A stretch of 64,000 nt of DNA from CAYQTL01 sp964420405 (lineage in GTDB: Bacteria; Acidobacteriota; Thermoanaerobaculia; Thermoanaerobaculales; Sulfomarinibacteraceae): contig CAYQTL010000007.1 of assembly GCA_964420405.1 (NCBI GenBank), positions 62,001-126,000 on the forward strand, read 5' to 3'. The position numbers were made by a program, and so were the translations under genes. This document shows positions 24,963-33,539 of this stretch, piece after piece. Position 1 is the stretch's first letter. Each line of letters starts with the position of its first letter. The notes beneath the pieces are model-generated. The model saw nothing but the letters and a program-made list of their open reading frames with translations. It did not search any database and was not told the DNA's origin.

Positions 24963-25901
24963 GTGCAGGCCCAGGACTGGCGCGATGCGGCGGCGGCACT
25001 GTCGAGCGGCGGGGCGGTGACGGTGGCGGCGGTGGTGGAGCACGAGGGCTCGGTCCCCGGCACCACCGGAGCCATGGCCCTCCTCGTACGGGGCCAGCTG
25101 CGCGGCACCGTCGGAGGCGGTGCCGCCGAGCAGCTCGTGATCGACCTCGCCGCACGGCCCGACGCCGCCGTCGAGCTCGTCCCCTTCCGCCACGACGCGC
25201 ACCACCACGACTCCATCTGCTCCGGCCGGCAGCTGTTCGCCGTCGTACCGCTGACCGCGGTCCACGGGGAGGCTCTCGAGACGATCGCCGACACCCTCGA
25301 GGCCGGCGGCCACGGCGCGCTCGCCCTGTCGCCCGTCGGCCTTGCCTTCGAGCCCGGCGGGATCGCGACGACGCACTTCCACCGCTCCGGCGAGCGCTGG
25401 ATGTTCACGACCTCGCTCGGTCCGGTCGACACCCTGACGCTGATCGGCGGCGGCCACGTGTCGCTGGCGGTGTCCCGGATCGCCGCCACCCTCGGCTTCC
25501 GGGTGGTGGTGCTGGACGAGCGCCCCGACGTGCCGACCATGTCGGCCAATGGCTGGGCCCACGAGCGGCGGGTGGTCGACTACGCCGAGATCGCGCGCCA
25601 CGTGCCCGACGGCGACCGCTCGTGGGTGGTGATCATGACCCACGGCCACAGCCGCGATGCCGACGTCCTTGGCCGGCTGGCGGGGCGGTCCCTGCGATAC
25701 CTCGGCATGCTCGGCAGCCCGGCCAAGGTGCGGCAGGTCTTCGCGCAGCTCGAGCGGGACGGGGTCCCGGCCGACCACCTCGCCTCCGTCCGGGCGCCGG
25801 TGGGCATCTCCATCGGCAGCCACACCCCGGCCGAGATCGCCGTCAGCATCGCCGCCGAGCTGGTCGCGATCCGGACCGGCGCGGACGCCGAGGCTCGTTG
25901 A
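24963..25901 (+). CDS. xdhC: XdhC/CoxI family molybdenum-hydroxylase maturation protein
   Basis: The 312-residue protein has the N-terminal XdhC_CoxI domain (VAAVVEHEGSVPGTTGAMALL ... GTVGGGAAEQLVIDLA) and the C-terminal Rossmann XdhC_C domain (TLIGGGHVSLAVSRIAATLGFRVVVLDERPD, VVIMTHGHSRDADVLGRL, RYLGMLGSPAKVRQVF). The family binds and sulfurates the molybdenum cofactor for xanthine-dehydrogenase-type enzymes. No hydroxylase gene is in the window, but SsnA-like and hydantoinase-like genes 6-8 kb away are typical companions of such systems. Confidence 0.92.
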   Translation: MQAQDWRDAAAALSSGGAVTVAAVVEHEGSVPGTTGAMALLVRGQLRGTVGGGAAEQLVIDLAARPDAAVELVPFRHDAHHHDSICSGRQLFAVVPLTAVHGEALETIADTLEAGGHGALALSPVGLAFEPGGIATTHFHRSGERWMFTTSLGPVDTLTLIGGGHVSLAVSRIAATLGFRVVVLDERPDVPTMSANGWAHERRVVDYAEIARHVPDGDRSWVVIMTHGHSRDADVLGRLAGRSLRYLGMLGSPAKVRQVFAQLERDGVPADHLASVRAPVGISIGSHTPAEIAVSIAAELVAIRTGADAEAR

Positions 25902-25931
25902 GATCGCCGCGCGCCCGCCGCCGATCTCGGG

Positions 25932-25937
25932 TACCAT
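25932..25937 (+). promoter_or_regulatory. -10 box (TACCAT) before the 595-residue secreted protein
   Basis: TACCAT would start transcription near 25944, leaving a leader of about 30 nt with GGAGGAA before the ATG. There is no good -35. Confidence 0.35.
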
Positions 25938-25973
25938 GGCGGACGGTGGACGCTCTCCACGCCGGAGGAACTG

Positions 25974-27761
25974 ATGCGTGAAATCTCCCGCCCGACTCTC
26001 GTCTGGGCCACCGTGGTCGTGCTCACCGCCGCGCCCGCCGCATGGCCCGGTTCCGGCGACCGGCCGGCGACGGCGGACCGGAGCACCACTCCGGCCGCGG
26101 ACACGGCTGCCGCGGCGGCCCGACCGGCCGGCGCGCCGCTGACCCTGACGCCGAACCGGCAGGACGTCTCGCCGCCGCTGCGCGAGATCCCCCCGCGGCC
26201 GCCGAACAAGCAGCTCATCATCCGGCCGACCCACGACACGCCCGCCGACGCCAAGGGCAAACCGGACGGATGGGACGGCAAGGTCGGCGTCCGGCACTCG
26301 CCCCACGTCGCGCAGACCTCGATGCCGAAGGGCATCCTGCGGCTGGATCCGATCGTCAACGTCGAGGGGCTCGGCAGGGGAACCGCGGGGTTCTTCGTCA
26401 GCGGCGCGCCACCGGACACCACGGGTGCGGTCGGCGGCGGCTACTTCATGCAGTGGGTCAACGTCCACTACGCCCTCTACTCGACGGCCGACGGCTCGAT
26501 GGTCAACCTGCCGGGCGTCGACTGGCGCACCGGAAGCTCGATCTTCTCGGGGATGGGCGGCCCGTGCGCGAACACCAACGACGGCGACCCGATCGTGCTG
26601 TACGACCACCTCGCAGGCCGCTGGGTCATGAGCCAGTTCGCGCTGCCGAACTACCCCAGCCCGCCGTTCTACCAGTGCATCGCGGTGTCGACCACCGGAG
26701 ATCCGCTCGGCACCTGGAACCGGTTCGAGTACACCTGGCCCGGCAACAAGTTCAACGACTACCCGAAGCTGTCGGTCTGGCCCGACGGCTACTACATGTC
26801 CGCCAACGAGTTCAGCTCCTCGGGCATCGGCCTCGGCGCCGCGGTGGCGGTGTTCGAGCGGGACCAGCTCCTCGCCGGCGGTACGCCGCAGGCGGTGTAC
26901 TGGGACCTGTCGGACTCCTACTGGAACCTGCTGCCGGTCGACCTTGACGGCGACACGCTCCCGCCCGCCGGATCGCCGGGCTACTTCATCCAGTCGGACC
27001 CCTACGGCCTCAACGACAGCATCGAGATCTGGGAGGTCGACGTCGACTGGACCGACCCGGCCTCGTCCACCTGCGGGACCGTCGGCAACGACCCGTCGAG
27101 CTCCATTCCGGTCACCGCCTACGCGAGGGGGTTCGACCCGCCTCAGCCGGGCACGGGCTACACCCTCGACGCGATCGGCGACCGCCTGATGTTCCCCGCC
27201 ACCTACCGGAACTTCGACACCCACGAGTCGATCGTGCTGAACCACTCGTGCTGCGGCCAGCCATCCGGGATCCGCTGGTACGAGATCCGGGATCCCGGCG
27301 GCACGCCGCCCATCCTGTACCAGGAGGGCACCTTCACACCCGACGGCGACGCCCGCTGGATGGGCAGCATCGCCCAGGACGCGGCCGGCAACATGCTGCT
27401 CGGCTACTCGGTGTCCAGCTCCTCGACCTCGCCGTCGATCCGCGTCGCCGGCCGCCTCGCCGACGATCCCCTCGGCCAGATGACGATCGGCGAGATCGAG
27501 GTCGCCACCGGCAGCGGCTACCAGACGCCGCCCCCCGGCGACTCGCGCAACCGCTGGGGCGACTACTCCACCATGGTGGTCGATCCCGACGACGGCTGCA
27601 CCTTCTGGTACACCCAGGAGTACCTCACGCAGACCGGGGTCAGCGTCTGGCGGACCCGGATCGCCAGCTTCCAGCTGCCGGGCTGCCCGCCCGTCGACCC
27701 GATCTTCAGCGACGGCTTCGAGAACGGAGACACCACCGCCTGGTCGGACGCGGCACCGTGA
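25974..27761 (+). CDS. Secreted protein of unknown function with DGFENGDT tail
   Basis: The 595-residue protein has a signal peptide (to about residue 25) and a low-complexity Pro/Ala stretch. A long region follows that begins about residue 115 (ILRLDPIVNVEGLGRGTAGFFVSGAPPDTTGAVGGGYFMQWVN). It contains VLYDHLAGRWVMSQF, YPKLSVWPDGYYMSANEF and RWGDYSTMVVDPDDGCTFWYTQEY, which suggest a beta-propeller-like fold; the block is recurrent in bacterial extracellular proteins but I cannot name a characterised family. The last 19 residues, IFSDGFENGDTTAWSDAAP, match the tails of two other secreted proteins here. Ribosome site GGAGGA. Confidence 0.85.
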   Translation: MREISRPTLVWATVVVLTAAPAAWPGSGDRPATADRSTTPAADTAAAAARPAGAPLTLTPNRQDVSPPLREIPPRPPNKQLIIRPTHDTPADAKGKPDGWDGKVGVRHSPHVAQTSMPKGILRLDPIVNVEGLGRGTAGFFVSGAPPDTTGAVGGGYFMQWVNVHYALYSTADGSMVNLPGVDWRTGSSIFSGMGGPCANTNDGDPIVLYDHLAGRWVMSQFALPNYPSPPFYQCIAVSTTGDPLGTWNRFEYTWPGNKFNDYPKLSVWPDGYYMSANEFSSSGIGLGAAVAVFERDQLLAGGTPQAVYWDLSDSYWNLLPVDLDGDTLPPAGSPGYFIQSDPYGLNDSIEIWEVDVDWTDPASSTCGTVGNDPSSSIPVTAYARGFDPPQPGTGYTLDAIGDRLMFPATYRNFDTHESIVLNHSCCGQPSGIRWYEIRDPGGTPPILYQEGTFTPDGDARWMGSIAQDAAGNMLLGYSVSSSSTSPSIRVAGRLADDPLGQMTIGEIEVATGSGYQTPPPGDSRNRWGDYSTMVVDPDDGCTFWYTQEYLTQTGVSVWRTRIASFQLPGCPPVDPIFSDGFENGDTTAWSDAAP

Positions 27762-27874
27762 CCCGACCATCCGTCGTCGCCGACGGCACGCCCCCGGCGA
27801 CTGCCGCCACCGAGCGCCAGCGGGCATCTCGACGGCGGGAGCCCGGCGGACCGAGCCACCAGAAGGGAGCATCC

Positions 27875-28987
27875 ATGCGTCATGCGATCCTCAGCGTCAC
27901 CATCGTGGCGGCCGTGCTCGCCTGCACACCCTGTGTGGAGGCCGCGGACGCCGACATCCACTCGGCGATCGCCGGACCGGCCACGGTGCTGCCGGGCGAG
28001 ACCGGCACGTTCACCGTCACCTACGGCAACAACGGTCCCCAGACCGCGCTGAGCTCGTACGTGAACATCCTGTTCCCCGCCGGCGTGCCGGCCGAGTACA
28101 ACAGCATCTCGCAGGCCCAGATCGACGCCATCGAGGTCTCGATGCTGAACACCGACACCCTCGGCAACGTCCCGCTGCTGTTCCAGTCCTTCACCTGCGA
28201 CTCGCTCCTGATCCAGCACCAGGGGCCGAGCTCCACGCGGCCCGACCCGCTGGACTTCATGACATCGGGTGCGTCCGGGAGCTTCTCGTTCGCGACCGAG
28301 TTCCCGATGGCGGAGCCGACCGTCGCCGGCCTCGAGATCCACTCCCCCGCCTCGCTCGAGGGACAGTACCTGCACATCGGTCGCGGCTCCTGCACGGACT
28401 GCGCCGACCTCTTCGGGACCTGCTTCGGCGAACCGCTCACGGTCCTCACCGAGACCAGCGTTCCGGCGACCCTGGCCGACGACGGCAGCGCCGACCCCAC
28501 CTACGGCTGCGGCGCCCTCGTCGGCAGCTACTCCGGCAGCGTCGTGTTCTTCCAGCGTGGCGGCTGCCAGTTCGGCACCAAGGCGCTGAACGCCCAGAAC
28601 GCGGGCGCGGTCGGCGCCGTGATCGTCAACAGCGACAACTGCGGCACCGGCAACCCGCCGCCTCCCAACGACCCCGACTGCGTGATCTCGATGGCGCCGG
28701 GCGACTTCGGCCTGTCGACCTTCATCCCGGTGCTGATGCTGTCGCAGAACGACGGCACGCCGATCATCACCGAGCTGCAGGCGGCCACCCCGGTCACGGT
28801 CACGATCGGCGGCATCACCTCCGACCGGATGCGCTTCACCTCCGACGCGTTCCACGCGGTGGCGGGCGACAGCGACGCCGACGCCACCAACAACGACGGT
28901 CTCGCGACCGTGCTCTTCGCCACGCCGCTCTTCCAGGACGGCTTCGAGTCCGGCGACACGACCTTCTGGAGCGCCGCGACGCCCTGA
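27875..28987 (+). CDS. Secreted PA-domain protein with DGFESGDT tail
   Basis: The 370-residue protein has a signal peptide (MRHAILSVTIVAAVLACTPCVEAA), an N-terminal DUF11-like beta domain (SAIAGPATVLPGETGTFTVTYGNNGPQTALS) and a protease-associated (PA) domain (GSVVFFQRGGCQFGTKALNAQNAGAVGAVIVNS). No peptidase domain accompanies the PA domain. The C-terminus is LFQDGFESGDTTFWSAATP. It is a paralogue of the first half of the 35652-37658 protein, including the cysteine-rich GRGSCTDCADLFGTCFGEPL. It is 113 bp downstream of the preceding secreted-protein gene. Confidence 0.88.
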   Translation: MRHAILSVTIVAAVLACTPCVEAADADIHSAIAGPATVLPGETGTFTVTYGNNGPQTALSSYVNILFPAGVPAEYNSISQAQIDAIEVSMLNTDTLGNVPLLFQSFTCDSLLIQHQGPSSTRPDPLDFMTSGASGSFSFATEFPMAEPTVAGLEIHSPASLEGQYLHIGRGSCTDCADLFGTCFGEPLTVLTETSVPATLADDGSADPTYGCGALVGSYSGSVVFFQRGGCQFGTKALNAQNAGAVGAVIVNSDNCGTGNPPPPNDPDCVISMAPGDFGLSTFIPVLMLSQNDGTPIITELQAATPVTVTIGGITSDRMRFTSDAFHAVAGDSDADATNNDGLATVLFATPLFQDGFESGDTTFWSAATP

Positions 28988-29012
28988 CCGGCGTGACCAC
29001 CGCAACGATCCC

Positions 29013-29047
29013 CGACGGCCCGGCGCGGTGCCGGGCCGTCGCGTTTC
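29013..29047 (+). terminator. Rho-independent terminator after the PA-domain gene
   Basis: A perfect 12-bp stem (CGACGGCCCGGC with GCCGGGCCGTCG) encloses a 5-nt loop (GCGGT) and is followed by CGTTTC, 25 bp after the stop. About 200 bp beyond it, up to 29255, shows no gene. Confidence 0.8.
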
Positions 29048-29255
29048 ATCGCCTCCGCGGCGATACCGGCGGGCTGCCGACGGTGGTCGATCGCGGGTCT
29101 CCGCCGGGCGGCGACGCCGGGAAGACCCGCACGCCCACCACGTTGCGCGGCCGCCCTCGTGGCGTTGCCGCCGCCGTCCCTGCCGGTGACGCTGGCGCCG
29201 TGTCCGGCGTCGCGGCTGTCCCCGGCCGGTGACGGACCCGCCGGACGGCCCCGCC

Positions 29256-29633
29256 TCAGCTCTCGCGCGCCAGCCCGGCGAGGACCGCCTTGAGCTCGTC
29301 GAGCTGGAACGGCTTGCGCAGGAAGGCGTCGCCGGCAGCGAGAGCGTCGGAGACCGACTCGTTGGCGTAGCCGGACATCAAGACTACCTTCGTGTCGGGG
29401 TACAGCTGGCGGAAGCGTGTCGCCAGCTCCCCGCCCTCCATGCCCGGCATCACGACGTCCGTCAGCAGAAGGTGGATCGGGCCGGCGTGCCCACGCGCCA
29501 CCGCGAGCGCGTCGGCGCCGTCTCCTGCCAGGAGCACGTCGACGTCGAGCTGGCGGAGAATCTCCGACAGCACCGTGCGCACCTGCTCCTTGTCCTCCAC
29601 CAGCAGCACCGTCATCCTGTCGCTCGCAGCCAT
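29256..29633 (-). CDS. Single-domain response regulator (CheY-like receiver)
   Basis: The 125-residue protein is a bare receiver domain: acidic pocket LLVEDKEQV, phospho-acceptor Asp in LLLTDVVMPGMEG, Ser of the switch in VVLMSGYANE and Lys in FLRKPFQLDEL. There is no output domain. The start was set at the ATG with GGAGG upstream; the longer frame adds 19 unsupported residues. No histidine kinase is nearby. The VVMPGMEG motif resembles receiver domains of hybrid sensor kinases, so it may act in a phosphorelay. Confidence 0.92.
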   Translation of the reverse strand: MAASDRMTVLLVEDKEQVRTVLSEILRQLDVDVLLAGDGADALAVARGHAGPIHLLLTDVVMPGMEGGELATRFRQLYPDTKVVLMSGYANESVSDALAAGDAFLRKPFQLDELKAVLAGLARES

Positions 29634-29832
29634 CCCGTCCTCCGCGCCCGGCTCCCGGCGTGGATCCGATCCCGCCGCACCCGCGCCCATCGGGCTCGGA
29701 ACCTCCCCGGTTCGTGCTCCCCCGCGTGTGCCTTCTCAGGATACGCGATCTCCGGCCGGGTGGGCCGCTCCGGGTGCGATGCGGCAGGGTGTGTCGGATC
29801 GAGGCCGGCTCGCCGCCATGCCGGAACCGGCC

Positions 29833-30576
29833 TCATCCGTCGTCGAGCGCCGCGGCCACCTCCTCGAAGAACCCGTCGAGGCCGGTCTCTGCGAAGTAGC
29901 GGTCCGGTCCGGGCGCGAGCCCGACCGCTCCTTGGTTGACCACAACCACGTCGCCACCCGCCTGCTCCGGCAGCCACGCCACCGGGTAGACCGTCAGCGA
30001 GGAGCCGAGCACCAGCAGCAGGTCGCTCGCCGCGACCTCGGCCATGGCGCGGTCCAGCTCCCGCACCGGCTCGCCGAAGAACACCACATCGGGCTTCACG
30101 AGGCCACCACACTCGCAGCGGGGCACCTCCTCGCGGGCGAGCCTGGCGCGTAGCTCGTCGAAGCCGTACTCGCGGCCACAGCTCAGGCAGTGGGAGGTCC
30201 AGTAGTCGCCGTGCACCGACAGCACCTCCCGCGACCCGGCCTGCTGGTGGAGGGCGTCGATGTTCTGGGTCACGACCGCCCGCAGCCGGCCGCGCTGCTC
30301 GAGGCGTGCGAGGAAGCGGTGCGTGAAGGTGGGCTCGAGCGAGTCCACCACCGCGAGGAAGTCCCTGGTGAACTCGAAGAACGGCTCGGGACGGCGGTGG
30401 AACACCCTGATGTCGAACACCGTGTCGGGGTCGTACCGGCGGGTGACATACAGCCCCTTCGGTCCACGGAAGTCAGGGATCCCGGCCGCGGTCGAGATCC
30501 CGGCCCCGGTGAGGGCCACCGTCCGCCGGGCGTCGCGCAGCATCCGCGCGCAGGCACCGGGAGTGAGCGTGTTCAT
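29833..30576 (-). CDS. Sir2-family NAD-dependent protein deacylase
   Basis: The 247-residue protein carries the sirtuin motifs: NAD-binding VALTGAGISTAAGIPDFRGPKGLY, TQNIDALHQQAG, catalytic His in SVHGDYW, and VFFGEPV with GSSLTVYPVAWLP. The zinc site is CLSC in the first half but CEC (CxC) in the second, where most sirtuins have CxxC, so the finger may be altered. Sirtuins remove acyl groups from lysines using NAD. Ribosome site GGAGG. Divergent from the hydantoinase-like gene. Confidence 0.93.
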   Translation of the reverse strand: MNTLTPGACARMLRDARRTVALTGAGISTAAGIPDFRGPKGLYVTRRYDPDTVFDIRVFHRRPEPFFEFTRDFLAVVDSLEPTFTHRFLARLEQRGRLRAVVTQNIDALHQQAGSREVLSVHGDYWTSHCLSCGREYGFDELRARLAREEVPRCECGGLVKPDVVFFGEPVRELDRAMAEVAASDLLLVLGSSLTVYPVAWLPEQAGGDVVVVNQGAVGLAPGPDRYFAETGLDGFFEEVAAALDDG

Positions 30577-30621
30577 CGGGCACCTCCGCCGGCTCCTCGT
30601 CGAAACGATGCACGGAGCCGC

Positions 30622-30627
30622 TACAAT
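30622..30627 (+). promoter_or_regulatory. -10 box (TACAAT) of the hydantoinase-like/SsnA-like operon
   Basis: TACAAT would start transcription near 30634, giving a leader of about 24 nt that includes GAGGAACGGGGG. The -35 region is weak. Confidence 0.5.
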
Positions 30628-30657
30628 GAAACCACATTCGAGGAACGGGGGCGGCGG

Positions 30658-32046
30658 ATGCGGACGCGATTCGTGAACCTGCGCATCCCTTCCGGCGGCA
30701 ACGAGGTCGAGCCGGCCGAGCTGGTGGTGGAGGGAGGACGGATCGTCGCCGTCCTGCCGGCCGGAACCGAGACCGCCGCCGGCGACGAGCGCTGGGTGAA
30801 CCTGGACGGAGCCCTGGTCCTGCCGGGCGCGATCGACGGCCACGTGCACTTCCACGACGGCTCCAGCGACCCCCGCGAGGACTTCGCGAGCGGAACCGCC
30901 GCCGCCGCGGCGGGCGGCGTCACCTGCGTGGTGGAGCGGCTCACCTCCGACGCCGCCCCCGGCGCCGCCGATGTCGAGCGCCTGCTGTCGGCGGTCGGAC
31001 CGACCGCCCACGTGGACTTCATGGTGTGGGCGGGGCTCGACGGCCGCCATCTGGCCGACGACGGCTGGCCGCGCCGGCTGTGGGCTCTCGCCGAGGCCGG
31101 CGTCGCCGGCGTCGCCGTGGCTCTCCACTCTGACGACCCGGCGGTGCCGCCGGTCCCGGCGCCGGCGCTCCGGCCGATCCTGGAGGAGACCGCCGCCTGC
31201 GCACTGCCGGTCGCCGTGTACGCCGAGGACGGTACGGTTGTGGCCGACCTCGAGCGGCGCGTCCGCGACCGCGGCGACGCGTCGCCAGCCGCCTGGGCGG
31301 AGGCGCGGCCCGCCGCCGCCGAGGTCGCCGCCGTGTCGACCGTCGTCCATCTGTGCCGGGCCACCGGGGCGCCGGTGCACCTGCTGCGGATCGCGGCCGG
31401 CGAGGCCCTCGACCTGGCCAGCGCCGCCCGCTTCGAGGGGCTGCCGGTCACCGTCGCCACCTGCCCCCACCTGCTCGAGTTCTCCCGCTCCGACCTCGAG
31501 AGCCTCGGGTCGGTGCTCAAGACCGTCCCCGCGGTGCGCTCGGAGGCCGACCTGGAGCGGCTCTGGCAGGGCCTCGGCGCCGGCGAGATCGACCTCGTCG
31601 CGTCGGACCACGACCCGGCCCGCTGGCCGGACGAGAAGTCCACCGGTTCGATCTGGACCGACCGCGCCGGGCTGCCCGGGGTGGAGCTGCTGCTGCCGTA
31701 CCTCTACACGGCCGGCTACTGCTCCGGCCGGTTGACGCTCGAACGTCTGGTGGAGCTGATCTCCACCACGCCGGCGCGGTTGCTCGGCATCGACCACCGC
31801 AAGGGCCGCCTCGAGCGGGGGTTCGACGCCGACTTCGTGGTGTTCGACGAGCGGACGAGCTGGACCGTTCGCGGCGACCGCCTCCACGGGCTGTCGCGCT
31901 ACACCCCGTTCGAGGGACGGGTGTTCACCGGCAGGGTCCGGGCGACCTACCTGCGCGGGCGGGCCGCCTACCAGGCGACCGCCGAGGGTGACGAGCTGTT
32001 CGGTGCCGCCGGCGCCGGCATCTTCCTCGCCCGCGGCATGGGTTGA
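30658..32046 (+). CDS. Hydantoinase/dihydropyrimidinase-family amidohydrolase with atypical metal site
   Basis: The 462-residue protein has the amidohydrolase fold: VLPGAIDGHVHFHDG (HxH ligands), a histidine in APVHLLRIA, CPHLLEFS, and the catalytic Asp in VASDHDPARWPDEK. C-terminal LISTTPARLLGID ... GFDADFVVFDE is the usual end. Dihydroorotase, allantoinase and hydantoinase relatives normally have a carboxylated lysine in a GxxGFKxF segment; here the corresponding GVAGVAVALH lacks it, so it may be mononuclear or inactive as a standard cyclic amidase. It is 4 bp from the next gene, with which it forms an operon. Substrate unknown; purine or hydantoin-type rings are the family default. Confidence 0.85.
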   Translation: MRTRFVNLRIPSGGNEVEPAELVVEGGRIVAVLPAGTETAAGDERWVNLDGALVLPGAIDGHVHFHDGSSDPREDFASGTAAAAAGGVTCVVERLTSDAAPGAADVERLLSAVGPTAHVDFMVWAGLDGRHLADDGWPRRLWALAEAGVAGVAVALHSDDPAVPPVPAPALRPILEETAACALPVAVYAEDGTVVADLERRVRDRGDASPAAWAEARPAAAEVAAVSTVVHLCRATGAPVHLLRIAAGEALDLASAARFEGLPVTVATCPHLLEFSRSDLESLGSVLKTVPAVRSEADLERLWQGLGAGEIDLVASDHDPARWPDEKSTGSIWTDRAGLPGVELLLPYLYTAGYCSGRLTLERLVELISTTPARLLGIDHRKGRLERGFDADFVVFDERTSWTVRGDRLHGLSRYTPFEGRVFTGRVRATYLRGRAAYQATAEGDELFGAAGAGIFLARGMG

Positions 32047-32050
32047 GCCG

Positions 32051-33400
32051 GTGGGCGGCACGACCGTCCTGACAGGCGGTGCCGTCGTCACCCGGTTCGA
32101 GCGCCCTGAGGTGATCGCCGGCGGCGCCGTCGCGTGGACCGCCGACAGGATCGTCGATGTCGGGCCAGCGGACGGAGTCGCGGCCCGCCACCCCGACGCC
32201 GCGCGGCTCGACGCCCGCGGTGGTCTCGTGGTCCCCGGTCTCGTGAACCTGCACCACCACGTCCTCTCACCCCTCGCGCGGGGGCTCGCACCGGCGTCCC
32301 GGCCGCGCTCCTTCGGCGACCTCCTCGAGGGCCTCTGGTGGCGCCTGGACCGAGTCGTGACCCCCGAGGCGGTCCACGCCGCGGCGCGCCTCACGGTCGC
32401 CGAATGCGCCCGCTGGGGCACCACCACCGCGTTCCTCCACCACTCGTCGCCGTCGTGCCTGCGGCACAGCCTCGAGCTGCTCGCCCGGGCGTGCGACGAG
32501 GTCGGGTTGTCGGCGGTGATCTGCTACGGCGTCAGCGACCGCAACGGCCACCACGAGGCCCTCGCCGGGGTCGACGAGAACGCCGTGTTCGTCGACGCCC
32601 ACCGCGACCATCCCCGGATCCGCGGCATGTTCGGCCTCCACGCCAGCTTCACCGTCGCCGACGCCACGCTGACGGCGGTCGCCGAGCGGCGCAGTCGCGG
32701 CGTCGGGTGCCAGCTCCACCTCGCCGAGGACCTGCTCGACGTGCAGGCCTCCAAGCTGGCGTACGGCGCGGCCCCGCTGCAGCGGCTCGAGCGGTTCGGC
32801 CTGCTGGACGATCGCAGCCTCCTGGTCCACGGTCTGCACCTGTCCCGCGAGGAGCACGAGACCGTCGCCCTGTTCGGTGCCACCCTCGTCCACTGCCCCG
32901 AGTCCAACGCCCTTCACGGGGTCGGACGGCTCGAGCCGGACCGCGTCCTGCGTCGCGGCTGCCGCGTCGGTCTGGGCACGTGCGGGGCCTCGCCGTCGCT
33001 GCTCCACCAGCTCCGCTTCAGCTCGCTCGGCCAGCGGGCAGCGCGGCGCGACCCCTCCGCCGGGATCGACGCCCTGGCGATGCTCGCGACGTCGGCCTCG
33101 GTGGCCGGCGAGATCCTCGGCGAGCCCGCCCTCGGACGGATCGAGGCGGGCGCCCCGGCCGACCTCGCCGTGATCGACCTGCCCCTCGCCTCGCCTCCGT
33201 CGGCCCGCACGCTGGGCGCCTTCCTCCTCGACGCCGCGACGGCGCCGGTCCGCCACACCGTCGCGCGGGGCACGGTCGTCGTGCGCGACTTCGAGCCCAC
33301 CACGATCGACCTGTGCGACGCGGCACGCGAGGCCGCGACCCTCGTGCCCGGCCTGTGGTCGCGTTTCGAGGCCCTCGGCGGGCGCCGCAGCCCCGAGTAG
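32051..33400 (+). CDS. ssnA: SsnA-like putative aminohydrolase
   Basis: The 449-residue protein matches the SsnA family across its length: DARGGLVVPGLVNLHHHVLSPLARGL, LEGLWWRLDRVVTPEAV, GLHASFTVAD, CQLHLAED and LVHGLHLS. The usual metal-binding Asp in the GLGTDG motif is Cys here (VGLGTCGAS), an unusual loss of a key residue. In other bacteria ssnA sits in selenium-dependent molybdenum hydroxylase clusters with xdhC-like and hydantoinase-like genes, as here, but its reaction is not established. The GTG start at 32051 lies 4 bp after the previous stop; no better start is seen. Confidence 0.85.
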   Translation: MGGTTVLTGGAVVTRFERPEVIAGGAVAWTADRIVDVGPADGVAARHPDAARLDARGGLVVPGLVNLHHHVLSPLARGLAPASRPRSFGDLLEGLWWRLDRVVTPEAVHAAARLTVAECARWGTTTAFLHHSSPSCLRHSLELLARACDEVGLSAVICYGVSDRNGHHEALAGVDENAVFVDAHRDHPRIRGMFGLHASFTVADATLTAVAERRSRGVGCQLHLAEDLLDVQASKLAYGAAPLQRLERFGLLDDRSLLVHGLHLSREEHETVALFGATLVHCPESNALHGVGRLEPDRVLRRGCRVGLGTCGASPSLLHQLRFSSLGQRAARRDPSAGIDALAMLATSASVAGEILGEPALGRIEAGAPADLAVIDLPLASPPSARTLGAFLLDAATAPVRHTVARGTVVVRDFEPTTIDLCDAAREAATLVPGLWSRFEALGGRRSPE

Positions 33401-33435
33401 CGGGTTCCGCGCAGGGACACGCGATCTCCGTGGCG

Positions 33436-33518
33436 ACCGTCCCCGGACGCCGGGAACGGGATCGGGATCGGAGACCGGATGGGGACCGGGATCGGAACCC
33501 GGATCGGGATCGGACGGG
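33436..33518. repeat. Hexamer array, G-rich arm (GGGATC/GGAACC)
   Basis: This copy has a long G-rich array preceded by only a short C-rich block (GACCGTCCCCGGACG). It fills most of the 139-bp convergent gap between the SsnA-like gene and the gene ending at 33540. Confidence 0.75.
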
Positions 33519-33539
33519 CCGTCGTGGCTGATCCGGGGA

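Noticed and set aside
28993..29232. Small plus-strand frame after the PA-domain gene
   Set aside because: It contains the terminator hairpin at 29013-29047 and has no ribosome site or recognisable content.
29833..32427. Minus-strand frame extending the sirtuin N-terminally over the hydantoinase-like gene
   Set aside because: The extension is antisense to a plus-strand amidohydrolase and lacks domains; the sirtuin motifs and a GGAGG site support the start at 30576.
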